Notes: generated by a model not told the origin, from the sequence alone. A stretch of DNA of 64,000 nucleotides from Stenotrophomonas maltophilia (GCF_023518235.1 NZ_CP090423.1:1178001-1242000), one strand, 5' to 3'; positions 7,065-16,580 are shown, counted from the first letter of the stretch. Numbers and translations: made by a program.

Positions 7065-9824
7065 TCAGCGCACCAGCACCACTTCGCCGCTGGCGTCGGT
7101 GCGCATCGGCATCGGGTGTTGCTGGCGCAGCCACTGCGCCAGGTCGCGCGGGCTGAGCGGGCGCGAGTACAGGTAACCCTGGATCTCGTCGCAGCCCTGG
7201 CGGCGCAGCATGTCTTCTTCCTGATGCGTTTCCACGCCTTCGGCCACCACCTTCATGCCCAGCGCATGGCCCAGGTGCACGATGGCCTGGGTCACTTCGG
7301 CCGTACCCGAGTCGTGCAGCATGCCCTGCACGAAGCTGCGGTCGATCTTCAGGCGCCCCACCGGGAAGCGGTTGAGGTAGTTGAGGTTGGAGAAGCCGGT
7401 CCCGAAATCATCCACCGCCAGCGGCACGCCGTGACGTTCGAGTACATCAAAGCAGTGGCGCAGGATGTCGGTGTCACGAATCAGGGCCGACTCGGTCAGC
7501 TCCAGTTCCAGCCGCTGCGGCGGCCAGCCATGGGCGTGGCAGATCTCGATCACGCGCTCGGCAAAGCCACGGTCGCGCAGCTGCACGGCCGATACGTTCA
7601 CTGCAATGCGGTCAAAGCGCAGTCCGGCCCGATCCCAGGCAGCGGCCTGACGGCATGCCTCGCCCAGCACCCAGTCACCGATGCGTACGATCTCGCCACA
7701 TTTCTCGGCAATGGGGATGAACTCGGCCGGGCTGCAATAGCCAATCCCAGGCCGATGCCAGCGCAGTAGCGCCTCGATCGCCGGTGGCTCACCCTGGTGG
7801 GCGTGCAGCAATGGCTGGTAGGCCAGGCTGAACTCTTCGCGCTCGATCGCGCCATGCAGGGCATGCTCGATCTCCAGCCGGCGCTGGATGCGGGCCAGGG
7901 CGTCCTGGCTGTAGTACTGGTAGGTATTGCGCCCCGCTTCCTTGGCTGCATACATCGCCGCATCGGCGGCGCGCAGCAGGGAATCGAAGTCGGTCTGCGC
8001 ATCACCCAGCATCGCGATGCCGACGCTGGCGCCCACCTTGAGGGTGGTCTCGCCCCGGCGCAGCGGCTCGGCCAGCGAGGCGATCAGCTTGCGCGCCACG
8101 TGGCCGGCGTCTTCCGGCTCGGCCAGATCGCGCAGCACCACGATGAACTCGTCGCCGCTGAAGCGGCCGAACAGGTCATTGTTGCGCAGGTTCTGGTGCA
8201 GGCGGGTGGCGGCGGCCTTCAGCAGCGCATCGCCAGTGGCGTGGCCGAAGCTGTCATTGATGGTCTTGAAGCCATCCAGGTCGATGAACAGCATCGCCAG
8301 CGAAGTGCCGCGATCGCGCGCTTCCTCGATGGCCTCAGCGGTCTGCTCGCCGAGCAGCACCCGGTTGGGCAGACCGGTCAGCAGATCATAATGGGCCAAC
8401 AGCTCGATGCGCTCGTTGGCCTCGCGTTCGCGGGTGATGTCACGGAACAGCACCACGAAGCGCGCTGGCAGGCCGTCGCGCCGGTCCAGCTCGATCAGCA
8501 CCTGTACCCACACGCGCAGGCCCGACTGGCGATAGAAGCACAGGTCCAGTTGCTCGGGCAGCCCGCCGTCGGCAATACGAGCCAGCGCGGCTTCGAAGGC
8601 GTTGCGCGAATCTTCGGTGTACAGCGCCAGCGCCTGGTCGAGGGTGATCGGTTCCTTGCGCAGGCCGTGGATGCGGTAGCACTCCTCGGTCCACTGCATG
8701 TGCCGGGTCTGCACTTCGATCTCGCAGCCGCCGATGCGTCCCAGCGCGGAAACGCGGTTGAGCAGCTCGGTACGCCAGCGGATCAGCGCATCGGTCTGGT
8801 GCTGCTCGGTGATGTTCTGCACCTGGCCCAGCAGGCGCTTGGGCTGACCGTCCATGTCCAGCAGCGGCTGCATCCACAGGCGCAGATGCTGCGAGGGTTC
8901 GTTGCCGCGGGTCAGCTCCAGCTCCAGATTGGCAGCACGGCCATCGCGCCACAGGCGCCGCCACGCCGCGCGCAACGCCCCGCGCGATCGTGGATGCAGG
9001 TGCTTGAGCCAGCGCCGCTGGCCGGGTACGGCGCCCTGCCCCAGGGCCAGCAGCGAGCGCAGCTCCGGCGACCACCAGAAATGCCCCGTGTTGGGATCGA
9101 ACGACCAGCTGCCCATGCTGGCAATGCGCTGGGCTTCGCTCAGATGCAGCTGCTGCTCCTGCAACAGCGCCTCCAGCTGCTTCTGCTGCTCGATATCGGT
9201 ATGCGTGCCGACCATCCGCAACGGCTGGCCATCGGCGGTACGCGCCACCACGCGGCCACGGTCCAGCACCCAGCGCCACTGACCGTCGGCCTGGCGGAAA
9301 CGGAACTGTGCGCTGTACTGCTCGCTCAGGCCGCGCAGATGTTCGTCCAGCGCAGCGCGGACCTGCACGATGTCATCGCCATGCACACGCGAGAGCATGG
9401 CGGTGGCGGTTTCATCACCCAACGCAGGTGTCCGCGCCACCCGGTCACTGGGGATGTCCCAGTCCCACAGGCTGTGGCCGGCGCTGTCCAGTGCCAGCTC
9501 CCAGCGCCCGCCCCCATCCACTGGAACCGGCTCGGGAATGCTCAGGGTGAAGGCCAGCAGATTGCCGGCACCGTCATGCACGGCGCGCAGGTGGCCATCG
9601 AAATGACCGCGCGGGCCGCCCGGCAGCGTGCAGGCCACGATGCCGCCATCGGCCGCCATCAGCCGCAGATCTTCCAGCATCGGGGCGTACGCGGCCACGG
9701 TGGCCGGCAGCCCATGCTCGCGCGCGGCCGGGTTGGCCGCCAGCGGGCGGCCGGTACGGTCGACGATGACCAGTGCCGACGCAAGCGGGTGCTGCAGCAG
9801 GCTGGCGATGATCCCTTGGTCCAC
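7065..9824 (-). CDS. PAS-containing GGDEF-EAL protein (c-di-GMP turnover), 919 residues
   Basis: A soluble protein with no clear membrane segment. The first 460 or so residues form PAS-like sensory modules (for example LLAFTLSIPEP, a PAC-like GTHTDIEQQ, GQVQNITEQ and VLFRDITRERE). The GGDEF domain follows, with signature FSGDEF rather than GGDEF; the FIDLDGFKTIND metal site is intact, and SGDEF variants can be active. The EAL domain has EALLRW, ELTES, DDFGTGFSNLNYLNRFP, KIDRSFV and AEGVET, so all key phosphodiesterase residues are present. It is divergent from the histidine kinase at 9956. A sigma-28-like box at 9871-9897 on the same strand suggests flagellar-regulon control. Confidence 0.93.
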   Translation of the reverse strand: MDQGIIASLLQHPLASALVIVDRTGRPLAANPAAREHGLPATVAAYAPMLEDLRLMAADGGIVACTLPGGPRGHFDGHLRAVHDGAGNLLAFTLSIPEPVPVDGGGRWELALDSAGHSLWDWDIPSDRVARTPALGDETATAMLSRVHGDDIVQVRAALDEHLRGLSEQYSAQFRFRQADGQWRWVLDRGRVVARTADGQPLRMVGTHTDIEQQKQLEALLQEQQLHLSEAQRIASMGSWSFDPNTGHFWWSPELRSLLALGQGAVPGQRRWLKHLHPRSRGALRAAWRRLWRDGRAANLELELTRGNEPSQHLRLWMQPLLDMDGQPKRLLGQVQNITEQHQTDALIRWRTELLNRVSALGRIGGCEIEVQTRHMQWTEECYRIHGLRKEPITLDQALALYTEDSRNAFEAALARIADGGLPEQLDLCFYRQSGLRVWVQVLIELDRRDGLPARFVVLFRDITREREANERIELLAHYDLLTGLPNRVLLGEQTAEAIEEARDRGTSLAMLFIDLDGFKTINDSFGHATGDALLKAAATRLHQNLRNNDLFGRFSGDEFIVVLRDLAEPEDAGHVARKLIASLAEPLRRGETTLKVGASVGIAMLGDAQTDFDSLLRAADAAMYAAKEAGRNTYQYYSQDALARIQRRLEIEHALHGAIEREEFSLAYQPLLHAHQGEPPAIEALLRWHRPGIGYCSPAEFIPIAEKCGEIVRIGDWVLGEACRQAAAWDRAGLRFDRIAVNVSAVQLRDRGFAERVIEICHAHGWPPQRLELELTESALIRDTDILRHCFDVLERHGVPLAVDDFGTGFSNLNYLNRFPVGRLKIDRSFVQGMLHDSGTAEVTQAIVHLGHALGMKVVAEGVETHQEEDMLRRQGCDEIQGYLYSRPLSPRDLAQWLRQQHPMPMRTDASGEVVLVR

Positions 9825-9870
9825 GCGATCTTGCTCCGGATGACACGCCCGTCAGCGGGGCACGCAGTGG

Positions 9871-9897
9871 TTAACGGCCCCTGCGGCGGATAATTGA
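9871..9897 (-). promoter_or_regulatory. Candidate sigma-28 promoter of the GGDEF-EAL gene
   Basis: Read on the minus strand: TCAA, a 15-base spacer, then GCCGTTAA. It differs by single bases from the flgM and fliC1 boxes (TAAA-N15-GCCGTTAT). It lies about 47 bases upstream of the start at 9824. Confidence 0.55.
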
Positions 9898-9955
9898 GTG
9901 GCCAGGGCACACCTGCGCGGTAAGATGGCCGGCGCCCCCTTCTTCCGCCCCGTCC

Positions 9956-12058
9956 ATGCCCGCAGAACCGACCGGCAACGCCCCTGCTCCCGACCCGCGG
10001 ATGGCGCAGGCGTTGAGCCGCGACCGGCGGCGGGTGGTGCTGAGCTACCTGGTGATGGCGCTGGCCTGGATGATCTCCACCGACAGCGCGGTGCAGGCGT
10101 TCATCCCCGATCCGCAGCAGGCGGCATTGTGGCAGGGGCTGAAGGGCTCGTTCTTCGCACTGGCCAGTGCGGGACTGCTGTACCTGCTGCTGCGCCCGCT
10201 GGCCGAACACGTGCTGCATACCCACGCCCGCCAGCAGGCCTCGGAGCTGCGCCTGCGGCAGATGTTCGAAGGCAACCCCGGCCCGATCCTGGTCTACGAC
10301 CTGGACACGCTGGCCATCCTCGATGCCAACCCGGCCGCCTGCAGCGCCTTCGGCTGGGAGCGCGAGGAACTGCTGGAACAGACCATCGACGCGCTGTGGC
10401 CGCCGGGCCAGGACCAGGCCCTGCAGACCAAGCTGGAAGCCATCCGCGAGGCACCCGAGGAGCTGTGCATCCTGCGCACACAACTGCAGCTGCGCGATGG
10501 TTCACTGCGGCAGATGGAGCTGCGCTCCAACGCCATCGGCTTCGACGGCCACAACGCACGCCTGCTGATTGCCATCGACCGTACCGCCGAAGACCTGGCC
10601 CAGCTGCGTCGTGACCAGGCGCTGGCGCGCGTGGAAGAAGCCCATGAGTTGGCCCGCATCGGCGCATGGGAACTGGATCCGTCGACCGGCCTGGGGCGTT
10701 ATTCCAACCAGGTCTACCGCCTGCTCGGTCGTCGCCCGCCCGAGGCCCGTCGCTGGCACCGGTTCGACGAGCTGCTGGTGCCGGCCGACCCGGCTACCGC
10801 CGCGCAGACCGAACAGCTGCTGGGCGAGCTGTGTTCGGGCGAGGCCGTGCAGGTGGACGTGCTGCTGCCCTTGCTGTCGATGGACGGGCGCGCACTGATG
10901 GTGCATCTGCGCGCCGCCAGCGGATTCGACGAGGCCGGGCGCAGCCGCGTGCTGGGCACCCTGCAGGATGTGACCGAGCGCGAACAGTCGCGGCGCCTGC
11001 TGCGTGAGCGCGAAGAGCAGTTCCGCGAGCTGGTGCGGGTGCTGCCCGACGGCGTGGTGATCCTCTCCGAAGAGCATGTGCTGTACGCCAATGCCTGGGC
11101 CGCCAGCCTGTTCGGTTATGGCAGCCACACCCTGCTGGGCGAACCGCTGTCCGCACTGGTGGCCGCCGGCGATCTGGCCCGGGTGCGCAGCCAGCTGCGC
11201 GCCGGCCAGCTGCATCTGGGTCCGGGCCACAGCAGCGTGGTGGCCATGCAACGCGCCGACGGGCGCAGCTTCCACGCCGGGCTGGCCGTGGGTGAAGTAC
11301 GTTACGGCGGTCGCGACTGCAAGCTGCTGATCGTGCGCGACCTGAGCGATTCGGAGCGCACGCGCAGCGCACTGGAAACCAGCAACCGCGAGCTGCAGGC
11401 CATGGCCGGCCGCCTGTTCTCGTTGCAGGAGGACGAGCGCCGCGCGATCTCGCGTGACCTGCACGACGATATCGGCCAGGCGATCACCGCCATCAAGCTG
11501 TCTGCGCATGCCGCGCAGGATGAAGAGGATCCGCGCCGCCGCGCCGATGACCTGGCGCAGATCGTCAGCCTGGCCGACACTACGGTGGCCAAGCTGCGCG
11601 ACATCTCGACCCTGTTGCGTCCACCGCAGCTGGATGCGCTGGGGCTGGAGGCCGCATTGAGCTGGCAGGCCCGCGTGCTGTTCCGCTCTTCGCCGGTGGA
11701 GCTGCTGGCCGAAATCGAGTCACTGCCGCATCGGCCGGACACCAGCATTGAACAGGCCTGCTTCCGCATCGCCCAGGAAAGCCTGACCAACGCGCTGCGC
11801 CACGCGCGCGCCAGCCAGGTGCAGCTGCAGCTGCGCGACGTTGGCCAGCGCGGGCTGCACCTGCAGATCCGCGACGACGGCGAAGGCTTCGATCCGGACG
11901 GTCCACGCGGGCTGGGCCTGATCGTGATGCGCGAGCGCGCGCAGAGCGTCGGAGGCCACGTGCGGATCGAATCGGCGCATGGCGAAGGCACCCTGGTCGA
12001 TGTCCATCTCCCCTACCAGGCGGCCGGCATGGCCGCTGTCGAGTCACCGGAATACTGA
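9956..12058 (+). CDS. PAS-domain sensor histidine kinase, RavS-like (HisKA_3 type)
   Basis: A 700-residue kinase with two N-terminal membrane helices (about residues 27-50 and 62-83). Several PAS domains follow (FEGNPGPILVYDLDTLAILD, a PAS/PAC block near 225-345, and LVRVLPDGVVILSEEHVLYA). The HisKA_3 dimerisation domain has phospho-acceptor His503 in ERRAISRDLHDDIGQ. The ATPase domain has FRIAQESLTNALRHA (N box) and DDGEGFDPDGPRGLGLIVMRE (G boxes). NarL-type kinases share this layout. The next gene, four bases on, encodes a GGDEF-EAL-receiver protein, matching the RavS-RavR pair of Xanthomonas. The assignment rests on domain order and context. Confidence 0.9.
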   Translation: MPAEPTGNAPAPDPRMAQALSRDRRRVVLSYLVMALAWMISTDSAVQAFIPDPQQAALWQGLKGSFFALASAGLLYLLLRPLAEHVLHTHARQQASELRLRQMFEGNPGPILVYDLDTLAILDANPAACSAFGWEREELLEQTIDALWPPGQDQALQTKLEAIREAPEELCILRTQLQLRDGSLRQMELRSNAIGFDGHNARLLIAIDRTAEDLAQLRRDQALARVEEAHELARIGAWELDPSTGLGRYSNQVYRLLGRRPPEARRWHRFDELLVPADPATAAQTEQLLGELCSGEAVQVDVLLPLLSMDGRALMVHLRAASGFDEAGRSRVLGTLQDVTEREQSRRLLREREEQFRELVRVLPDGVVILSEEHVLYANAWAASLFGYGSHTLLGEPLSALVAAGDLARVRSQLRAGQLHLGPGHSSVVAMQRADGRSFHAGLAVGEVRYGGRDCKLLIVRDLSDSERTRSALETSNRELQAMAGRLFSLQEDERRAISRDLHDDIGQAITAIKLSAHAAQDEEDPRRRADDLAQIVSLADTTVAKLRDISTLLRPPQLDALGLEAALSWQARVLFRSSPVELLAEIESLPHRPDTSIEQACFRIAQESLTNALRHARASQVQLQLRDVGQRGLHLQIRDDGEGFDPDGPRGLGLIVMRERAQSVGGHVRIESAHGEGTLVDVHLPYQAAGMAAVESPEY

Positions 12059-12062
12059 GCCT

Positions 12063-13835
12063 ATGTGGAATCCCAACCTGCCCCCGGTTAGCATCGATGA
12101 TGCACCCGATCGCCTTGGCGCCGGCAACCCTGAGCTGCAGGCGATGGTCGCCGAAGCCGCCTCCGGGGGCACGGCGCTGATGCTGATGCACGTGGACATC
12201 GACCACTTCGCCTCGGTCAACGAGAACATGAGTGCCGAAGTGGGCGACCAGGCGCTGGTGCTGGTGGCACAGCGACTGCAGTCCTATCTGCGCGGGCGCG
12301 GCAAGCTGTGGCGGCATGGCAGCGACGAGTTCCTGCTGGCCGTACCGCGCACCGACGATGTGCCGCTGCCGGAGGATTTCGCCGAAGAGATCCGTCAGCA
12401 GATGGAACTGCCGCTGTCGGTGCTGCCGTACACGCTGTTCATGACCGGCAAGCTCGGCGTGAGCCTGTGCCCCGAACACGCCAGCAGCACCTCGCGCCTG
12501 CTCGACCATGCCGAAGATGCGCTGTACCAGGCCGCCCGCGAAGGCGGCAACGCGGTGCGCATCCACGCGGTGGATACCCCGCCCAGCGCGCACAGCGAGA
12601 GCATCATCGCCCGCCAGATCGTCGATGCCATTCCCAACGGTGAGCTGAAGCTGCGCTATCAGCCGCTGGTGAGCGCCCGCGACGGCCACGTGGTGGGCAT
12701 GGAAGCGCTGCTGCGCTGGCAGTCGCCCACGCTGGGCATGCTGGTGCCGGAGCGCTTCATGCGCACCGCCGAGCGGCTCGGCATCATCGTGCAGATCGGC
12801 ACCTGGGTGCTGGAGGGTGCGTTGAAGCAGGCGCGGCTGTGGCGTGACCAGGGTTTTGACGATTTCACCATCGCGGTCAACGTGTCCACCCTGCAGCTGC
12901 TGCGCCCCAATTTCTTTGCCGAGGTGATGGGCCTGATGCAGGCCGCCGGTGTGCCGGCGCAGATGCTGACGCTGGAGATCAACGAGAGTGCGTTGACCAA
13001 CAACGTCAATTTCGTGCACGAGACGCTGGCCAACCTGCGCAACGAAGGCATCAGCCTGAGCCTGGACAACTTCGGCACCGGCGACTCCAGCCTCAGCGCA
13101 CTGGTGCGCTACCCGGTGGACAAGCTGAAGATCGACCGCAGCTTCATCAAGAGCGCGCCGGCCGGTAATCGCGAGGCGGCCATCGCCCGCGCGATCATCG
13201 CCATGGGCCACCAGCTGGGCATGACGGTCATTGCCAATGGCGTGGAATCGCAGGCACAGCTGGGCTTCCTGCGCCGCAACGACTGCGACGTGTTCCAGGG
13301 CTATCTGTTCGGCGAGCCGATGTCGGCCGATGCCGCCGGCATGACCCTGCGCCGCCGTTACCTGCGCCCGGAGGCCTTCGCCGAAACCCGCCCGGACCGC
13401 ACGCTGCTGCTGCTGGACGATGAAGAGAACGTACTGCGTTCGCTGGTGCGCCTGTTCCGCCGTGACGGCTACCGGATCCTGGCCGCCGGCAACGTGCGCG
13501 ATGCCTTCGACCTGCTGGCGATCAACGACGTGCAGGTGATCCTGTCCGACCAGCGCATGAGCGACATGAGCGGCACCGAGTTCCTGGGCCGGGTGAAGAT
13601 GCTGTACCCGGATACGATCCGCCTGGTGCTGTCCGGCTACACCGATCTGAACACGGTGACCGATGCGATCAACCGCGGTGCGATCTACCGCTTCCTGACC
13701 AAGCCCTGGAACGACGACGAACTGCGCAAGCACATCCACCAGGCGTTCCGCACCTACGAGGAGCAGCGCCGCAGCAATGCCGGGCCGGCAGCGGCCGAGC
13801 CGGTGGATGGCGGTGAGGATCGACCGCTGCGGTGA
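12063..13835 (+). CDS. GGDEF-EAL-receiver response regulator, RavR-like
   Basis: 590 residues: a GGDEF-like domain (about 30-170), an EAL-like domain (about 180-435) and a C-terminal receiver (about 445-560). The GGDEF signature is degenerate (HGSDEF). The EAL domain keeps MEALLRW and KIDRSF, but has DNFGTG instead of DDFGTG, EINES instead of ELTES and ANGVES instead of AEGVET, so activity is uncertain. The receiver is complete: LLLLDDEENV, phospho-acceptor Asp in VILSDQRMSDMSG, LVLSGYTD and FLTKPW. RavR of Xanthomonas has the same order and links hypoxia-type signals to c-di-GMP and virulence. ATG 12063 follows the kinase stop by four bases. Confidence 0.9.
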   Translation: MWNPNLPPVSIDDAPDRLGAGNPELQAMVAEAASGGTALMLMHVDIDHFASVNENMSAEVGDQALVLVAQRLQSYLRGRGKLWRHGSDEFLLAVPRTDDVPLPEDFAEEIRQQMELPLSVLPYTLFMTGKLGVSLCPEHASSTSRLLDHAEDALYQAAREGGNAVRIHAVDTPPSAHSESIIARQIVDAIPNGELKLRYQPLVSARDGHVVGMEALLRWQSPTLGMLVPERFMRTAERLGIIVQIGTWVLEGALKQARLWRDQGFDDFTIAVNVSTLQLLRPNFFAEVMGLMQAAGVPAQMLTLEINESALTNNVNFVHETLANLRNEGISLSLDNFGTGDSSLSALVRYPVDKLKIDRSFIKSAPAGNREAAIARAIIAMGHQLGMTVIANGVESQAQLGFLRRNDCDVFQGYLFGEPMSADAAGMTLRRRYLRPEAFAETRPDRTLLLLDDEENVLRSLVRLFRRDGYRILAAGNVRDAFDLLAINDVQVILSDQRMSDMSGTEFLGRVKMLYPDTIRLVLSGYTDLNTVTDAINRGAIYRFLTKPWNDDELRKHIHQAFRTYEEQRRSNAGPAAAEPVDGGEDRPLR

Positions 13836-13867
13836 TGATCCGGCGCCGGATTCGGCGAGGATGCCGG

Positions 13868-15088
13868 TCAGCGCGGCTGCTTCACCGGCAATACCACGCG
13901 GAAGCGCGAGCCGACGCCCGGCGTGCTGTCCAGGTCGATGCGGCCATGGTGCTTGTTGATGATGCTGTAGGAGATCGACAGGCCCAGGCCGGTACCGCTG
14001 CCCACCGGCTTGGTGGTGAAGAACGGATCGAAGATGCGCTGGCGCAGCTCCGGCGAGATGCCACCGCCGGTATCTTCGAACTCGACCCAGACGTGATCAC
14101 CTTCCACGCCGGTACGCACGGTGATGGTGCCGCGCTCGGCGATGGCATGGCCGGCGTTGAGCAGCAGGTTCATGTACACCTGGTTCAACTCGGACGGCAG
14201 GCATTCCACCAGCGGCAGCTGGCCGAACTCACGCACCAGGGTGACCTTGTACTTGAGCTCGTTCCAGATGATGTTGATGGTCGATTCCAGGCCTGCATGC
14301 AGGTCGACCAGCTTCCACGACTCGTCGCGGCCGGAATACGAGAAGTCCTTCAGATCGCGCACGATGCGCGTCACCCGCTCGATGCCCTCGCGCGACTCGG
14401 CCATCAGCTGCGGCAGGTCGCGGCTGATGAAGTCGATGTCCAGGCGGTCACGGATATCGTCGATTTCCGGAATCAGCGCTTTCGGGTCCGGCGCGCGCAG
14501 TGCGCGCTCGTAGGCCTCGATCACGGTGAACAGGCTGCGCAGGTACTCCTGCAGGCTGCCCAGGTTGGAGTGCACGTAGCCGATCGGATTGTTGATCTCG
14601 TGCGCGACACCGGCGGCGAGCTGGCCGATGGACGCCATCTTTTCCGACTGCAGCAGCTTTTCCTGGGTACCGTTCAGGCGCAGATAGGCCTGGCGCAGCT
14701 CGGCATGGCGCTGCTGCAGCTCACGTTCGTAATCTTCCTGGCCTTCGATATGCCGGAACAGCGCCAGGAAATGCCCCTGGCCCACCGGGCCGTGGTGGTA
14801 CAGATGGGCGATGACCACGCCCTCGCCCAGCGGCAGGCTCCCATTCCACTGCCCCTGCTGGCGCGCGTGTTCCAGTGCATCCGGCGGCAGCAGTTCACGC
14901 AGGCGCTGCGGCGGTGGCGTTGCGGCCTCTTCGGCACCGGCGAGCAGAGCCTGCGCCGCCGGGTTGGCCAGGGCCACCTGCCCATCCTCGGTGAACAGCA
15001 ACAGGCCTTCGCGCAGGCGCTCAAGCAGAGCCTGCAGCACCGGCTGCGGCGGAAGGGGGGCAGTAACGAGGGCGTTGGCAGCGGACAC
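13868..15088 (-). CDS. Soluble sensor histidine kinase, RavA-like
   Basis: A 406-residue protein without membrane segments. The N-terminal PAS-like domain ([20 protein letters not shown]) is followed by a coiled coil and HisKA with phospho-acceptor His163 in [15 protein letters not shown]. The HATPase domain has N box [31 protein letters not shown] and GTGLGLSIS. All catalytic motifs are intact. It is convergent with the RavR-like gene and downstream of flgM-flgN on the same strand, 84 bases after flgN. In Xanthomonas RavA and RavS are both linked to RavR, and this neighbourhood fits that. The name is inferred from position and architecture. Confidence 0.87.
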   Translation of the reverse strand: MSAANALVTAPLPPQPVLQALLERLREGLLLFTEDGQVALANPAAQALLAGAEEAATPPPQRLRELLPPDALEHARQQGQWNGSLPLGEGVVIAHLYHHGPVGQGHFLALFRHIEGQEDYERELQQRHAELRQAYLRLNGTQEKLLQSEKMASIGQLAAGVAHEINNPIGYVHSNLGSLQEYLRSLFTVIEAYERALRAPDPKALIPEIDDIRDRLDIDFISRDLPQLMAESREGIERVTRIVRDLKDFSYSGRDESWKLVDLHAGLESTINIIWNELKYKVTLVREFGQLPLVECLPSELNQVYMNLLLNAGHAIAERGTITVRTGVEGDHVWVEFEDTGGGISPELRQRIFDPFFTTKPVGSGTGLGLSISYSIINKHHGRIDLDSTPGVGSRFRVVLPVKQPR

Positions 15089-15163
15089 GGCAACTCGGGG
15101 CGTTCGAACAGGCGCCCAATATACGCGGTCGTGCAGCGGGCTTCAGCCCGTCAAAGTGGATCG

Positions 15164-15184
15164 GCCGTCGCCTCAGGCGACGGC
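15164..15184 (-). terminator. Hairpin overlapping the flgN stop codon
   Basis: GCCGTCGCCT C AGGCGACGGC is a perfect 10-base stem around a single base. It overlaps the flgN stop (15173-15175). There is no T-tract, so it may pause or stabilise rather than terminate transcription running toward the kinase gene. Confidence 0.5.
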
Positions 15185-15511
15185 GAGCGGGCGGCCCGCG
15201 ATGATCGCGTGCGACTGGCCCTTGGCATCGTAGGACGAGGCGTCCTCGGTACGGCCGAGCTGGCGCAGCGCCCAGTTGACCTCACGGCGGCGCCGCGAGA
15301 GCAGCACGCCGTTGGCGCGGTTGCGCTCGGCCAGTTCCTGCAGCTGCTCGCCCTGCCCGACCGGCGGCGCGCCTTCCAGCGCCCGCAGCGCTTCCAGCTT
15401 GGCTCCGGTGGCCCGGATCAGGGCATGCACGTCGTGCTCGACCAGGGCCTGGCGCTCAACGTCCAGGGCCTGGGCAAGGCGCTGCAGCGGCTCGCTCATC
15501 GCCGCCGTCAT
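15173..15511 (-). CDS. flgN: FlgN, hook-junction/cap export chaperone
   Basis: A 112-residue, mostly helical protein (SEPLQRLAQALDVERQALVE, then ALRALEGAP and NRANGVLLSRRRREVNWALR), typical of FlgN-family chaperones in size, charge and position. FlgN escorts FlgK and FlgL to the export gate. The start at 15511 overlaps the flgM stop by four bases (ATGA), so the two are translationally coupled. Sequence similarity alone is weak in this family, and the call leans on the flgM neighbour. Confidence 0.85.
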   Translation of the reverse strand: MTAAMSEPLQRLAQALDVERQALVEHDVHALIRATGAKLEALRALEGAPPVGQGEQLQELAERNRANGVLLSRRRREVNWALRQLGRTEDASSYDAKGQSHAIIAGRPLAVA

Positions 15512-15813
15512 CCCTGCAGCTGCTGGTCCAGCTCAAGCATGCGCGATGCGATCGCGTCCGGATTGATCCTGTAGGTGCCGTTCTGCAGCGATTCGCGCAC
15601 GGCCGCCACGCGCTGGGCGTCGATGGCCGGCGCGGTGCTCAGCTCACGCTCGATGGCCTGCAGATTGGTGGCCTCGCCGGTCAGGCGCAGGCTGTCGGCC
15701 GCCTCGACCGGGCGTGCCGGCGAATCGCTGCTGACGCCGGGCTTGCTGGCCGGGGTCGTCACGCTGCGCAGTGCCTGGGGGACCTGCAGGTTGCCGTCGA
15801 TTTTCTGGCTCAT
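15508..15813 (-). CDS. flgM: FlgM, anti-sigma-28 factor
   Basis: 101 residues: a disordered N-terminal half rich in S, P and T (VTTPASKPGVSSDSPARPVE) and a C-terminal helical FliA-binding region (DAQRVAAVRESLQNGTYRIN followed by PDAIASRMLELDQQL). This is the standard FlgM layout. FlgM holds FliA inactive until it is exported through the finished hook-basal body. A strong FliA-type promoter precedes it (15844-15870), giving the usual feedback loop. flgN overlaps it downstream. Confidence 0.95.
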   Translation of the reverse strand: MSQKIDGNLQVPQALRSVTTPASKPGVSSDSPARPVEAADSLRLTGEATNLQAIERELSTAPAIDAQRVAAVRESLQNGTYRINPDAIASRMLELDQQLQG

Positions 15814-15843
15814 GGGGTGTCCTGGAGTTGCCGTTCACAAGGG

Positions 15844-15870
15844 ATAACGGCCGCAGGGCCGTGATCTTTA
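15844..15870 (-). promoter_or_regulatory. Sigma-28 promoter of flgM-flgN
   Basis: On the minus strand: TAAA, 15-base spacer, GCCGTTAT. This is the same box as at fliC1. The predicted transcript start is about 24 bases before the flgM ATG at 15813. Confidence 0.85.
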
Positions 15871-15888
15871 GGGATTTCTTGCACTAAA

Positions 15889-16545
15889 TCAACGCGCCAC
15901 GATTACGTCACCTGCGGCATCGACCGTGCCCTGCACGATCCGCCGCGAGGACAGGTTCTCCACCGAGACCCGTTCGTTCTCACCGGCATCGCCCATTGCG
16001 CGGCCGGCAATGCGGACCTCGACCGAGCCGCGACGCGACACCAGTGCGACATTGTCTCCTCTCTTGATGAGACGCTGCACCACCAGATCGTTGTTCGACA
16101 GCAGGGCCCCGGCCTGCAACGGTCGGCGGGCGATGCGGCCGATCGCCGCGTTGGGATCGGCCAGCACCGCGCCGGCTATCCGGGCGGCGTCACGCTGGGC
16201 AGTGGTGATATCGGCGGCGGTGAGGGTTTCTCCAGTACCGATTCCGCGATTGAGCACCAGTACGGTCTGGTTGCGCCGCACCTTCACCGGTACGAACAAC
16301 CGCCAGCCCCCCGCATCCGGGCAGCTGACCTCTACGGTGGTGTTGGCGGTGGGCTGCACCTGCAGCGCACCGCCGCACTTGGGCAGGCGCAGCGCATCGG
16401 CCACCTGCGCCTCGCCTTCGCTGCCGGCCGGCAGCGTCGACAAGGCCGCCGTGCGGATGCTGGCGACCGGTTGCCAGTCGGCAGCGGCCGCCCATGGCGA
16501 GGCCGCGGCCAGCGCGATGGCAAATAGCGTTGTGACCCGGCGCAT
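15889..16545 (-). CDS. flgA: FlgA, P-ring assembly chaperone
   Basis: A 218-residue periplasmic protein. The signal peptide MRRVTTLFAIALAAASPWAA ends near residue 22. Two SAF/FlgA-type domains follow, with VPVKVRRNQTVLVLNRGIGT, RIARRPLQAGALLSNNDLVV and VSVENLSSRRIVQGTVDAAG, the last being the family's C-terminal signature. FlgA escorts FlgI for P-ring polymerisation. It starts 36 bases after a sigma-54 box identical to the flgB one, so it is an early hook-basal body gene. The flgM gene downstream has its own sigma-28 promoter. Confidence 0.94.
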   Translation of the reverse strand: MRRVTTLFAIALAAASPWAAAADWQPVASIRTAALSTLPAGSEGEAQVADALRLPKCGGALQVQPTANTTVEVSCPDAGGWRLFVPVKVRRNQTVLVLNRGIGTGETLTAADITTAQRDAARIAGAVLADPNAAIGRIARRPLQAGALLSNNDLVVQRLIKRGDNVALVSRRGSVEVRIAGRAMGDAGENERVSVENLSSRRIVQGTVDAAGDVIVAR

Positions 16546-16580
16546 GGCGCCTCCTGTCGAGGGGATCTGGCCCAGGAGCG

